This document shows positions 22,201-36,620 of a DNA stretch of 64,000 bases, one piece after another. The stretch is from positions 29,741,829 through 29,805,828 of the forward strand of contig OX387187.1 in NCBI GenBank assembly GCA_947561395.2, written 5' to 3'. Position numbers and translations under genes: made by a program. The DNA comes from Buxus sempervirens. Taxonomy: Eukaryota > Streptophyta > Magnoliopsida > Buxales > Buxaceae. The notes beneath the pieces are model-generated. The model had not been told where the DNA came from. It made no database searches and saw only the letters and a program-made list of their open reading frames with translations. Position 1 is the first letter of the stretch. Every line of letters begins with the position of its first letter.

Positions 22201-25154
22201 AAGTAAGCTTAATCGGACTATGTTTAACTTTGCAAAACAATGCATCTAACCTATCCTTCAGATTTTTAACCTTCCAAAGACCAGCAAAGATTAAATAATT
22301 GATAAACATGAGCTTCATGACAATAGCTTCTCATTTTTTTTAGGAGTTCCAAATGTGTTGTTAAATGCAACAAATAAATCACTGAATCATTCTCTAATTT
22401 CCCTTCCCATATCTGTAGCTTATATACTCTAAATTCTCCCATAGGCTGCTAACTTAATATACATTGCATCACCGGCCTATTCATAAAAAAGTCAAATGAA
22501 GGCTTATTGGTTTCCATAGAAGAGCCCTCTTTTTTGTTAACTTGCATTGGATGGCCACATGCCCACAAGAGAAAATGATCAAACATCAGAGACTTAGGCT
22601 AGAAAAGAACCATCCAGAAATAAAAGCTTAAGTGAGCTACGTATACCAAAGAGGTTAACGAACATAAATAACTAATTTTAAGATTGAACGACTAACGTTA
22701 TGAAACATTTTTGGCATTACTTTAGGAGATTAATTCTAGAGTTCATAATGTATTTGCCAAAAAAAAAGTTAATTGCAGTATTGATTTGCTAAATTCATTA
22801 TAATAAATGAACACGAAATCAAATTGGAATGTATAAACAAATTTTCTTTTATCAGTAATAGTGGGGGCTAGATTATATTAAAAAAAGAAGCAAGTCCAAA
22901 AAATAAATATATGTACACCAAGAGTGTACAGGAAATCAAATTGTCATTGATACACTTCGGCTATAAATAATGGCTCTCATAAAAAAATAATTTTTAACAG
23001 TAGAAAGTAGTCTGTAACAGAGTCTATATTAGTGCTAATGATTGTATCAGAATCCTTACCACTCATTCTGAAGTTCCCAAATAATATATGCTGCTAGATT
23101 GGTAGAGCAGATTAAAGGGTTTATTGTGGCCAATTTTTAAGGTTTCACTGGCATTCTATAAAGTTACAAGTTCCCCATTTTCACTTTTTTAGACCTAAAA
23201 CAAAGGTTTCACAGGCTTTATAGGAGGAAGGCTGTTAATATATTTAAAGACAGGTGAATCTTGAATGTGAACAAAAATTTTTCCCAGCAAGGTGAGAATC
23301 AATAATAGTAGTACTAAACAAAATGAGAATGTTTATGGTAACCAAGACCTGAAGTCCTAACCTTTAGAAAGCATTTGACGAGAAAGCAAATATATATAGT
23401 TGTCAAACAGATAAACTCAGGGCTGTAATAAGGATTAAAATTTCAAAAGGCAAAACAAAATATAAATTCAAGGAGCAATAACTAAATTTCAGAGAGATCA
23501 AAGGAAAACAGGAAATAGAAAATATCTAAGAACAAAACATCGGAAGGTTTCTCACTAAAAATGACAACATCGACTAAACGTCTCGTTCCAAGTAGTTGGG
23601 GCTTTCCCCTTTTTTATTTAGTTTCAAGGTTTTTATTACCAAGCAGGGGAAAAACAATTTCCAATTCTTACACTCCTGGCACTAAATGTCCATGCAAGGA
23701 AGAGAAGGTGAGGTGAAGCGGGTAATCTTGAACACATCATACCTTCACAGCATGTTGTTTGGTGATCTAGGTGGTTGACTCCAGTAGCTTTGGGTTATAT
23801 TCTGTGAAAAACTGGAATCAGAAAACACAGCTGGGGGATTATAAGGATTCTAAAACATACAAAGGCGTAACCTGCACAAAATGAATACATGATATTGGCA
23901 TGAAATTCTTTTACCAATTTTTTATACATCTTTCATGGATCCAACCTCCATCAAAAAGTTCCCAAACCCCAAATTCTCATTGTAAAGCAAATTAGATTAT
24001 AACGCTAGTTACACAGTTTGTTTGGATAGAGTTAGACATGATTTCTCACTTTTGTTCAAGAAGCATCGCTTGTAGCATTTTGAAAATCAATTAAGTTTTT
24101 TGGTAGACTTTAGCTGCTTCCATGGCATTTCAAAATAAAATGAACCACGGTATTTTAATTAGCATAAAGCAAACAGGGTATATGTTTAACGATGATTCAT
24201 GCATTTGCAGTCATAAGCAATGAACATTATTTATGTTTGACATAACACAATACCAAAAAAATTTCACAGTATGACAAATATTAACCAAGTGTCATTTGCA
24301 AAACTAAATAAAATGAATACCTAAACATTACCCCAAGATCTAAATGTTAAAACACAAGAGGCAAGTGATCTGGTCACAATGCCATTGAATACAGTGGGTG
24401 TAATAAAAGTGGCATGCATACCTTTTCGGCTCCAAAAAGCTTTGATTGCAGCCCATTTATCAACTGGTATTGTGTAAAAAACACTTGCCAACCCAAGACA
24501 TTTAACTCTTAACCCTAAATTATGTTTTATGACATTCTTTATCAAGAAATATTAATCGAAAAGATAAAGATTGTCTGATGAAAGGCTTCAAACTTGGGAA
24601 CCTTATGAAATGTTGGATTTTGCATGTTGCAGCTTATTTGGAGAGCTCCACTTGCCCCATTATTTCATTCACGTGTCCAATGTGCTAAAATTTAAATCCG
24701 TAGGGATTTAATATTAAGTTGCTATGGAATAATCCCTAATAGCAAATACAACAATTGCATATATCTATATAATGCAGCAAAATAATTACCTTAAGGCTCG
24801 TTACCTTGTTCCTTCTAACCTCCAATCATCAAGCAAATATCTATTGATGTGGATCACATATAATATACATAGAAATTAATAGTATGTGGAATTTTTCATT
24901 GTTGAAGAATATTAAAATTTAAAATTTAAAATTAACACATACTACTTTGCATAAGAGTTTTCATGGTATGGATGTCTTATCAAATTTAAAATTCCTGGCC
25001 ACGACACCTCTTAGTACCTCCACTACCATATGACGCTGCCCTCTTGATAAAAAAGCACCATCGATAATGCATACAAAGCATATTCATACCTCAAAGATGC
25101 CATAACAAGATAAGGGAATCCACCATTGACATCTCCAAGACAGAAACAGTAGCT
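22201..25154. other. AT-rich DNA, no recognised gene
   Basis: About 3 kb without recognisable coding sequence, tRNA or clear transposon ends, other than the partial 64-bp repeat copy at 22.6 kb. A minus-strand frame at 24545-24321 is open for 74 codons but matches nothing I know. Confidence 0.4.
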
Positions 25155-25445
25155 CTACAAAAGCGAAGTTAGCGTGCATAAGATAAATCGCAGTCGAAAT
25201 CGAAAAGTACTTAACAATTGAGATAGGAATTCAGAGACGAAACCCAGTACCAAACCAAGAACCAAAGATGCATCAACATTTCTCACCACAACACATCGCT
25301 CCAACAACTCCCCATATGACTGATCACAAAATGGAGTCATTAATTGTGCATGGTCAATGCGAGCTCGTTCCAAAACATACGCAACATGCGTAGCCGCATA
25401 AAGTCCTTGACACCTGATGGCAGAGGCTTTTCGTGAGAACAACAA
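25155..25445 (-). CDS. Unrecognised 96-codon reading frame
   Basis: The minus-strand frame contains CQGLYAATHVAYVLERARID, HAQLMTPFCDQSYGELLERC and VVVRNVDASLVLGLVLG, a composition more like protein than the surrounding AT-rich DNA. It also fits an internal exon: a TCAG acceptor precedes the CQGL segment. I recognise no family or catalytic motif. It may be another isolated gene piece of the sort scattered on this strand from 6.5 kb onward, or chance. Confidence 0.2.
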   Translation of the reverse strand: MLFSRKASAIRCQGLYAATHVAYVLERARIDHAQLMTPFCDQSYGELLERCVVVRNVDASLVLGLVLGFVSEFLSQLLSTFRFRLRFILCTLTSLL

Positions 25446-25730
25446 TATAGCATAACAAATGAAACATAGTTCAAAATAGAGATACTAATGTAATGCTCAA
25501 GGAAACCCAGTCTTGTAAACCAGTATCCGACTGAACGACACGTGACACAATTTCGACCATCACCAAATCTATTGGTAGGGAGTCAATCCCAACACCAAGG
25601 TGGGTTGAGTCATCACGAGCAATAGGCTAGGTGAAGGAGGAGTCAAAAAATCACGCCCATTATATCATATATCCATGGTATAAACGTTAAAGTAACGTAT
25701 TAAAAATAAATAAAACTATGCAATCACTTA

Positions 25731-28060
25731 CTATTGTGAGACACGGGAAAAAATCTCCGGAATGATCATCCCTCCGTCAACACACGGGGATCGACGCAAA
25801 AGTGGGAGAGTCGCCACCATTCAGAATTTTGGGGTGTGAATGGACACCTAAAAGTTCAAAGATATGCAAAAATAGCCAAAAGACAAATTCTAGGGTAAAA
25901 ATAACCCTACTTGAAAATCAAATCCAGAGATGGGTAAGGGGATTAGATTATGAACGGGGGAAGGTGTTAGCACCCCCATTCACCCACACAAGGTGGTTGC
26001 CAAGTGTTTGTTCATGCAAAAAAAGAAATAAGAAAGCTTGCTAAAAATTATCAAAAACCTTGAAAAAGGAACAAATGTATGATATATTCACACGAAGATC
26101 CAAATGGATTCTAGATCTTCTCTTATGTCAATATCATTTCTGAGATGTCATAAAAGGATAAAAAATCCAAGCAAAAGAGTGTACAAAGCCAAGTTGAATC
26201 AAATCCAGAAAATTCGGTGAAAAGTAATGCCATTTGTCTTGAAATCATTCAAATCCAATTTTAAATTGAACCAAACCAAATCCATTTGAAAGATCTTGGT
26301 AAATAAGAGACTCATGCAAAATTTCAAGTCAATCCGGTTGAAATCCTAGGAGTTATGCTCCTTTAAAGTTGCTGCTGGGGATGATTAAAAGCAACAAGTA
26401 GGAAACTTTGGAAAATCACCTAGAAAAATCTACTCCATAGAAATCCGTGAAATTTGGTGTCAATGAAATCTGTATGGCCATATTTCAAAAGAAACTAGCC
26501 TCATACAAAAACTCATTCGGATGTGCCTTGGGTGACTTCCCGAACAGGCCCCGAAGATCACAGATTTACCCAGAAAAGTACTGATGAACAGTTCTGAGTA
26601 AATCCCTTACCAATAATTCAAATGGAGTCAAAAAATTATAAAACTAATTGGATTTGAAAATAGACTCATAAAGGAGTGCCCAGAAACAAAAATCACTCGA
26701 ATCGGATTTAAAACGAACACATGGCGCTCCGTCGAAGTGACAAGTTCTGTATTTGAACCTGAACTGTCCAATCAACTTCGACAGAGAGGTGTCAAAAATC
26801 CGCTCACTAGAAATTAATGACATTTGGTGGATATAAACTAGACAGCCTCACCTTTCCCATGGTTCTGGAATCACTCCAAAATTCATCCGGACGATGAAGT
26901 TATGAGTGTCCGAAGTCGGGGTACAGTTGCTGTCAAGTTAAGCCCTTTTTTGGAGAAAAACAATGCAAAAATATGACAAAGTGTGTGCAATTCGTGCAAG
27001 ATGAACACAAAACCTTTAAAAATCATCTAAAGACATTCCAGAATTGATTGAGGCCATTTATTTGAGATTTATCACAATGAATGTAATAAATCCCCAAATG
27101 TGAGCCTATCCCACCAAAATAGTGATATGTATGTGCAAGTGTGAAAAACCAAACAAGATCAATAGCATGCATACATATTCATCAAAATAAGGTTCTAAAA
27201 CAGCCTAGGGTTCCGTTCCATTATCGTTTCCCTCTGTTCTCTCTCCCCGTTAAACACGGTTCTTCAAGATAATCAAGGGTACTTTGAATATGAAACGGTT
27301 TACAATCAATCAAAAGGCTTTATGCTACATAGGTTCTAGTACTAAGGTCAATCCCCAGTCTCGTTTCTCCTAGATCCCGCCTTCACGTTTTACGGCTAGG
27401 GGGAGTCTCGAGATACTTTGAGCCGGGGAAGGATTTTCACACACAAAGAGGGCCTTACTCTACAGAAAGGTAGAAGAAGAGATCTAGATCTAGAAATGTA
27501 AAGACAGAAAATAAAAGAAAAGTTCGAGGCTTACCTGGGTTCTGGAAGCACTTCCGCAGCGGTTTCCTTCTTCTCTTGGAGTTCTTCTTGGTGAGAATTC
27601 AAAACAAGAGTTAATGGCCATTTGCTTAAGGAGGAGCCTCCTATTTATAGGCAAAGGTTAGGGTTAGGGTTGCTGAGAATGGTAGACACAATATAATGTC
27701 TATAGCCCACTAACCTTAACCCTAAGGCTATTTCCGAGATTTTCCCTCATTTAATGAGGGACATGATGGTAAAAGTGAAAAGCTCTCGGAAAACCCTAAT
27801 TTTGAACAAAACTTATGTATCCGGCATATCAGGCCGGATACACAAGTGCCTTAATGTATCCGGCCTATGATACCGGATACACTGAGGTCTGCTTGTATCC
27901 GGCATGTTCCATCGGATACGAAGAAAAACACTTGTATCCTGTTTGAGTTGCCGGATATAAGGAAAAAATGCATTTTTTCAAATTCTGTGCTGGCCTTCAA
28001 GGAGATAATGATTTTTGGTAATTATTGATCATTTTGACAGTGCAATTTGGGGTGTCTACA
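25731..28060 (-). mobile_element. Gypsy (Tat/Ogre-like) LTR with short leader
   Basis: On the minus strand the LTR starts with TGTAGACACCCCAAATTGC at 28060 and runs to about 25820. It is followed by the primer binding site TGGCGACTCTCC (25816-25805) and about 70 bases of leader to 25731. No gag or pol follows, so the element is truncated or near-solo. The LTR carries four tandem hairpins (27817-27958) and a TATA box (CTATAAATAGG on the minus strand, near 27650). In the transcribed leader a CAG followed by gtaagcctc resembles a splice donor (near 27535). It is the sister of the plus-strand element at 43.0-49.1 kb; the two align along their whole LTRs. Confidence 0.75.
27817..27958 (-). repeat. 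Four tandem hairpins in the LTR, 39-bp period
   Basis: Each unit is a palindrome of the form GTATCCGGC, 6-8 bases, GCCGGATAC, with some mismatches in later copies. Units start at 27817, 27856, 27895 and 27934, exactly 39 bases apart. They lie upstream of the LTR TATA box, in the U3 region. Confidence 0.85.
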
Positions 28061-30189
28061 ACTATAAAAGGTCATTTCGATAATGAACAATAGGAGGAGG
28101 CGTGGGGAGCACCATAATTGATCTAGGTAGAACCAACCTAAAAATTCTGCACAAAACAGCACCCAATTGATCACTCATAATCTGAACCTACCACGGTGAT
28201 AATGAAGCACGGAAATTGTAAAACAACATTGCAAAATGCAAGCATTCAACATAAATTTAAGTGCATATATATTGGACAGTGGTTATGCACGGGCAGGAAG
28301 AATGTACGTAGTTCTATAAAGTACACTATAATGTGACCATCGCTCACAATGGATAGTGGTGTGCACGGTAATGCAAAACTCACCAAAGATAGATTCACAT
28401 GCTTGTGAATGTACATGTGAATTCATTTCTATAACTACACACATGAAAGAATATTAAGAGCATTTCTACCTTTTCCTCTTTTTGGTTTTATAGATGAATT
28501 GCAATCCAGAGATTAAAAAGAATTATAACCCATGATAAAGTTTGTTTTTCTACTTGGAAGTACTTTAGTAAACAGGGAAAATCATTTCAATTGTATCACA
28601 AAACAGAACACAAAAAAATAAAAAGATGCAAGGCCTTTTCTCTTAATCCTTTTTCATTTCTTTTTTGTACTTTTGTCTCTTTGATGATAGTGTCAAATTC
28701 AGATCTTTTGGACTTGTCAAGTGTTTGTCTATTAATCCCAAATCTTAATTATGAAAATTAGATATCATACCCATTACTCAACTTTTGTATTTTATTTATT
28801 TACAGAAGGAATAATTCTGATTTAAACTTCATTTGATATATTTTAAACTTCATGTGCATGCATGTGTCGGCTGAACAAAGACATGCATTTTATCATTAGT
28901 GCTAATCAAAATCTCCCAAAAATTCAAAAAAAAAAATAATAAATAAGAAAAAAGTTATAAATCTCAAACAACTTACAGCTATACAATCATGGACTTGCTG
29001 GCTAAAAATGGCACAAAAGGGAATATATCAGAAGGTGGTTATGAAACAATCCCTTGATATAATTCGTATCAAGGATGTTATGAGATGGATGTTCCCAAAT
29101 ACGGCACACACACGGCAAGTGCACCTCCTTACAATTGAAGGATGCACAATTCATACAGCTTTTTCATATGCAGCACCGTGGAGGAACCATCGGCTCTACC
29201 TATTTCCAACATGTTGCATGAAACCTCATTCAAAGACTGAAATTGCAGAGATCAGTATCCATCAAAGAACGAGGGTTTCGCAAAAAAGCAATATCACCGT
29301 GTGTGTTAGAAATAGGTTTCAGTATCTGAGAAAGACCTTGTTTTACAAGCACCCATCCCAAACGCACTCTACAATGCGCAGGAGTGCATCTGAGGTAGGT
29401 TGTCTAAAGCATGGGAGTGGAACGGCACTATTAACCTTTAGCAATAATTAGATATCGGCACCACAGATGGCGATGGGTGGAAGAATACCTGTGATTGAGG
29501 AGGCGGAGGGCAAAAGCAGGAGGAATAACGCTGCGGGGGAAGAGGGGTGGCAATTGGGGATGCCGTGGCTCACCAACACAGATGCACAACAGGGGCTCCT
29601 ACGCTTTGGCTTCATCCCAAACTCATGTAAAGACGTCGGTGGCAGCAGCCGCCTGTTGGCAGCCAATGGTAGAGGAAGCTCGGCCATGATGACTGCAACT
29701 TGAGATTATAGAAGGTTGGAGGGAGAAGAAGTGATGTGAAGGGCCTTGCTGTGCAGCAACAGCCAATGGGCGAACCCTAGAAGCAGAATCGTAGAACCCT
29801 AGAAACAACGACCAATGGGTGAAGGAGAGGGTGTTGCCGTGTTGGTGATAACTTGGGGAAGAAGAAACGTGGAGACGGTGTCTTATATAAAAAAAACAAA
29901 AAAAGAAGTGGAGACGGTGTCGGTGATAACTTGGGGAAGAAGAGACAGTGGAAGGTTCTAACCAATTCCGTAAATACATGGGGGGAGGAAGGGCAATTCG
30001 GGTAGTTCGATAAGTCGGATGAAAACCGCAAAACCTTCCCTTTTAAGTACAGTTTGTAGATATATGCAAAAGGGTAAGAGAGAGGGCCTGTTGGGAAACA
30101 GATGACCGTTGGACCCATAGATCGTAAGAAATGGCTAAACTGCTATAAGAAATAGATCAATATATATCCTGAAGAGAAGGGTAATGAAA
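28061..30189. other. Intergenic DNA; unidentified open frames
   Basis: No recognised gene. A 147-codon plus-strand frame (29008-29451) and shorter frames at 29448-29703 have no motif I know. At 29840-29945 an imperfect duplication of a segment containing ggtgataacttggggaag is present. The GC content rises between 29450 and 29830, then falls again. Confidence 0.35.
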
Positions 30190-30538
30190 TGGAAACAAAG
30201 AACAAGACGGAGATTGATACAAATATACGTGGTTTCGCATTAAATGCCTACATTCACGGGTGTATGTACAAGGTGAAGTTATTCTACAAGAGAGATCAGT
30301 AATTTCCTACCTACTTCGAAGCTATAAATAAAATTATAGTCCCTTTTGGACCGCCAAAATTTCGTGACCCCATCGTTAAATTCAACACATCTACATCACA
30401 AGGCCAGCATTGGGAAACTCAAATTTCTCTTGTGGTTTTTTTTTTTTACTTGGCGAGGCAATATACAAATAGAAAATCAAATTTCTCTGTAGTTTTGTTG
30501 GTTAGAAGAAGCACAGAGATTTGTGAAAAAGGGTATAA

Positions 30539-30571
<33 letters not shown>

Positions 30572-31950
30572 GGACTATATAACAATAAAGGTAAACATGG
30601 TGGAGCTACTCCATGAAAGATATGTTGGTCCAATGGTAAAGCATGGGTGTGCACACTAGCTTCATACGACGAACTTGTACACATCTTTCATCCTTGGTTA
30701 TAATAGATCAAAATAGCCAATTATTGCTCCTACTGATATTTTAATCCCATTTTTCAGTCCTAATAAAATTCAAAATTTTGGTTAGTTGAATAACACAAAG
30801 AAGAAATTGAAAAAAGGTCAATATCATTAAAGATTTGAATCATCTACGGTTGGACCATCTTTAAAATGGTCCAACTGTAGCCAATTCCATGCAGCCACAT
30901 GGACCTACATGGCTAGCACAGACCTGACAAATGTTTGTGCCGGCTGGCTACATGGTATTGGCTATGGTCGCCAAGTAAAAATGCCTAGAACAAAACAGTA
31001 ATAAAACAAAACAAAGAATATGGAGACACAAATTTACATGGTTTGGCCTTAAATGCCTATGCCCACGGGCATTTAGTGTGAAGTTATTCTATTAGAGAAC
31101 AAGCTAGCTAGGCAAATACAATAGGATCTTCTGAGCGCCATCACTACTCTCTCAGAAAACCTAAACCTTTGTCAAAACAACAAAATGCAACACGCACTGA
31201 AGGACCTAATTTCCCCCTTATATAATACTCCCAAAACTTTGTGGCCCCTTATATAATACTCACAAAACTTTGTGGCCCCAACTAATGAACTTTCCGGTTT
31301 GTTAAATTCAAGACATTACATCACATGGAACAACATTGGAAATAAAATTTTGTATTATGGTTCTTGCTTGGAGGTAGAATAAAAATAGAAAACCAAATTT
31401 CTCTTTGATTTTTTTTGCTTGAAAGAAAAAGCACAGATATTTAAAAGTGACTACAAAGAAAAAAGAATAAAATGTTTCTAAATAAGCAAGATTTGGGAGA
31501 GATTTTTTGAAATCTGTGTGAGGTCTCGAAATCCACATTGCTTAAGAAGAAGGAAGTGAAGTTATATATATATATATAGTCTTGTAACTCCCTCAAATGA
31601 CGAGTCCTTTTGGGGTAAAACCCAAAAGCAAAACCATGAGGCCCAATAGGCTAAAACAAACAATATTGTTGCTCATGAAACTGGGGCATTACATAATGAT
31701 ATAAGAACTAGACCCGATCAGCCATTCCATGTAAGATCTGCTAGTCCAACAGTAAAGCTTCATACACAAATTTGGCATATATTTCGTCTTTGGTTATAAT
31801 AGATCAAATAGGCAATTGTCTAAGAGACATTTAGCCCACTACATATCGATGCATGAAAAAAATAATAAAATTCAAAATTTTGGTTGGTTGAAGAACATGA
31901 AGAAGAAAGCGAAGAAAAGTCATATCAATATCATTAATCCTTTATATAAT
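30190..31950 (+). repeat. Degenerate tandem duplication of about 0.9 kb
   Basis: Segments at 30190-30320, 30380-30540 and 30600-30850 reappear in the same order at 31010-31090, 31305-31460 and 31720-31950. The second copy carries an extra segment at about 31482-31705 that begins with the 60-bp sequence shared with the LINE leader. The conserved piece tacgtggttt/tacatggttt with a following acgggtgt or acgggcat resembles LTR sequences of plant copia elements, so the duplicated unit is probably transposon-derived. Confidence 0.55.
31483..31541 (+). repeat. Second copy of the 60-bp LINE-leader sequence
   Basis: It matches 18966-19025 in the same orientation with few differences. It lies at the edge of a segment present in only one copy of the local duplication, which suggests that the segment was inserted here. 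Confidence 0.7.
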
Positions 31951-32204
31951 CAACACATTAAATTAAATAAGGATGAGAAAGTCATTAAGGCGATAAAAAA
32001 AAACCTTGAAATTCCAATTGGATAAGATAGACAGGAACTAAACACTTTTTGGCGGATTAATGAATTTCTAAACATCGAAGAAAGAAAATTAAATAAAAGT
32101 TTCAAATTTGTTCAAAAAGGAACCTTGGTGCAATGGCCAATGAAACCTTTCTTCATAGATAATATCGAAGACTTGACCTCTCAAAATGAACCGATTTCTT
32201 CTAT

Positions 32205-33460
32205 AGCGAGAGCTTTTACAGCGATGTCTACTGGGTCAAGCTCCTCTTGACATGTGGACACAGCAATCTCGTGAACGGCACGTGAGACGACTGTGACGTC
32301 CCGGACTCGGACATGTTCATTAAAGGTATATGCCGGTTCCTTGACATCAGGTGAGGTCCCAGAAACGCATTCCTAAGTTTAAAAAAACTAACCAAAGCAG
32401 TTATATTCAAATCCTAAAATTTTCGGAAAAACGGCTATATAAGGCCTGTATTTACAAGAATGGGCTAAGCCCCCAATACCTGATAGACACAAGATAAACA
32501 TATAGACAATGTACATCATTCCAAAAACTAAACCATCCAACATCTACAGATTTAAAATAAAGTTCACTAAGGTTTTCACTCTCTTTCTCTCTTTCTCATT
32601 TACAATTTATACAAGATCCAAAAAATAGACGACTACAAAAATATATACTGCCCAACCCTATCCAGGATAATAATAATCGTCAGGGTGTTAGTCATCATCA
32701 GGTTCGTTATTTCTGTCTACCCCAGTTTGTGCTCGCTCTGCAAATTTATCTGAAAACAAAATGGGTAAAACAAAACGCTTGAGACTAACGTCTCAGTAAG
32801 CAGCATAATGCATGATAACAACATTTTATGCAATTTCAAACATTAAAGTAGCATGATAATGTAATATACAATCAAACTCTTGCAACTCATGTTAAAACCA
32901 TATCAATTTCATGTAATAACATTACTTTGAATTCAGTGGAATCATAAAACAGATAAAATCAGATTAATCCAGACCACGATCTCAGCAAAATCTCATGTAA
33001 TAACAATGATTTAATTCACTTGTCCAATTCGCCACCTCACGACTTACAATGGAAAGATCTAGCTAGGATCGCTCTTCCAAAGCGGAGCACTCAAGCATGA
33101 GACATGCATGAGCTGGCAAGTACAACCCAGTCCAACCATAGCAAGTTAGTGATCTCTTCAGACCATCGAGTTAGTGATCTCTATTAGATCATCGAGTTAG
33201 TGATCTCACTAAGACCATCTAGCTGACTTTTCGGGTTGCTGTGGCACATTCCGAGGAGGATGCAAGTTCAAAACCCCTGGCCCCTCATGAGCTAGGGTGA
33301 ATTGCCGTCCTCAACCCCCAAAATCCATGTCTGTAGTGGATGCAGGTTCACTACCCCCAGCTCTCAATAGCTAGGGTGAACGGTAATCTACTACCCACAG
33401 ATATAATAATACCATATCATGGCTATTTAAATACCATAGGCTAACACAAATTATTTACAT
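32205..33460 (+). mobile_element. LTR-retrotransposon fragment (chromovirus-like LTR)
   Basis: From 32292 the DNA begins TGTGACGTCCCGGACTCGG, a typical start for plant chromovirus LTRs, and continues with LTR-like sequence. The 85 bases before it (gcgagagcttttac to cacgtgagac) recur in inverted orientation at about 40860-40950. Three copies of gttagtgatctc lie at 33145, 33170 and 33196 (about 25-bp period). No polymerase gene is present. The right edge is not defined. Confidence 0.5.
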
Positions 33461-35251
33461 TTTGTTTGCAATTGCTACTTACTATGTAAATCTACATTTA
33501 ACTAATGAATTGAATACTAAACCTGATCCAATATATAAGGAATTGGTATATGTACCATATATTGTTGGAAAGATCTACGAATCTAGTTTCCAACGCAATA
33601 GACGGTTCGTAATTCAGAGTTTCCTACAGGAAGTTATGGCTGTTTTGCTACAGGTGGTTCCAAACAGCCGCGAAACCTATTGGATGGAAATCATCCATTT
33701 TTCTGGATTTTTTTTGCAATACCTCAAGTTCCGATTGGTCCCAAACCAATTCCATTCAACTACAAATACCCTAAATTAAATTTTAGACTATTAATATAAA
33801 TTTTTATGCAAAGATTCTTAGCCTTCGCAAGCCACAGAAATTTTAGACTACTGACCTCATCTTAAGGTTCTCTAACAGAAGGTAGCCTAGACAAGTCTCA
33901 TTTTCACAGCCCCATTTTAGAACCTAACTCAATATTTTCTCCTGCCAAATCAAACCTAAAATCAAAACCTAAATTAAAACTCTCATCACAAATAGAGGTC
34001 TCTTGAAATTACTAGAAAAACCACTGTAATCTCTAATAAGAAAACCATAGAGAATCCTTCATGATTCTTAACTACTAGAAAAACCACTGTAATCTCTAAT
34101 AAGAAAACCATAGAGACCAGATCGTGTAGACTAAATAATGCGTATGGTAACATCTACTTCCATAGAAAATGAAAAATCATGAAAGTGACTAGCTGTAATT
34201 GAATTGATCTAGTTTGACAGGTGTTTTATTTGTAAATATACTATTTAAACATCATCCCAAGATGAAGAATTAAGTACGTAAGACCTAATTTCAAATATAA
34301 GAAAATCCAAACTAGAACAAACCTACTATCACTTCAAAAACAGAACCATCGTAACAGCTTTATTGCTTAGAACAAACCTACTATCACCTAATTTCTTTCA
34401 ATGCCCCAATAATATGTAAATTTCTCCTCTTAGTCACAACATACCCTCCCAAAAACGTCCAAGGGAGACAAAATAGATCATGGGGTCAATAATTTTTTAT
34501 TCATCTCTCTAGTATGAAGGTAATTTTGGATTTAGTTTCTTGTCTTTGTGATTATTGTTGAAGAAAGACCACCAATAATAAATTTTTTCAAAGCCGTCAT
34601 CAACCCAAGCATGGAAGACAAGCTTATGGAACAAGGTTTATACGATTGCTACTGGACATTAACTCCATGAAGCATACGTCCCATTCACCATAGAAAAGAA
34701 GAAAACGGTGGATGCAATAACAAAGACAGGGAAAATTTTTTAGAAACATACCAATAACGGCCACTAAATCAAACCATTCACACTAACAAATCAGAAAACC
34801 AAACGAGGATCGATCGAATCGAAGAAAACTATGCTACTTACCTAAATCGCACAATCCAATCACCCAGAACAGAAATACAACCGTCTCACGCACGACCAAG
34901 ATGGAAGAATCTCTCTCTTCCTCCTCTTCTTATTCTTCTTTTTCCTCCTGCGATTCTTTCTTCAATGTCTCCCCTGGGTTCGTTTTCTTCTTCTAACCCT
35001 AATGACCCTAGCACCAAAAACCCCCAAATGCCAAATCGTCCATTGCTTGAGTTTTTTTTTTGTTAAACCATTGAACCAATAGAACCCTTGAACCATTTGA
35101 ACCGGTTCAATTAAACTAAACCAAACCCCATTGAACCACTAAACTAATCAACCCATTAAACCAAATGGTTTGAATTAAATTTAATTCTCTATTGTTTTTA
35201 CTGAACCTATTAATTAATTTTATTTTATTTTTCTCAAAATCCTAGGGTCGT
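33461..35251. other. Repeat-rich intergenic DNA
   Basis: The interval contains a 63-bp tandem duplication (copies start at 34011 and 34074, 45 bases perfectly conserved) and a weaker direct repeat at about 34310/34374 (agaacaaacctactatcac). The segment 33535-33650 resembles an LTR interior. No gene recognised. Confidence 0.45.
34011..34118 (+). repeat. 63-bp tandem duplication
   Basis: Two copies of actagaaaaaccactg and the following 30 bases are identical at 34011 and 34074. No coding content. Confidence 0.85.

Positions 35252-36620
<1,369 letters not shown>

Noticed and set aside
27655..27675. Telomere-like ttaggg/ccctaa units (also near 43361)
   Set aside because: Only two or three units in the leader of both gypsy LTRs; part of the LTR, not an interstitial telomere.
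29008..29451. 147-codon plus-strand frame as a gene
   Set aside because: No motif, no clear promoter or exon partners, and composition close to its noncoding surroundings; left as unidentified.
30610..30660. tRNA-like segment ggtccaatggtaaagc
   Set aside because: It lacks a B box, an anticodon arm and acceptor pairing, and the related copy at 31.74 kb has decayed differently; not a tRNA gene.
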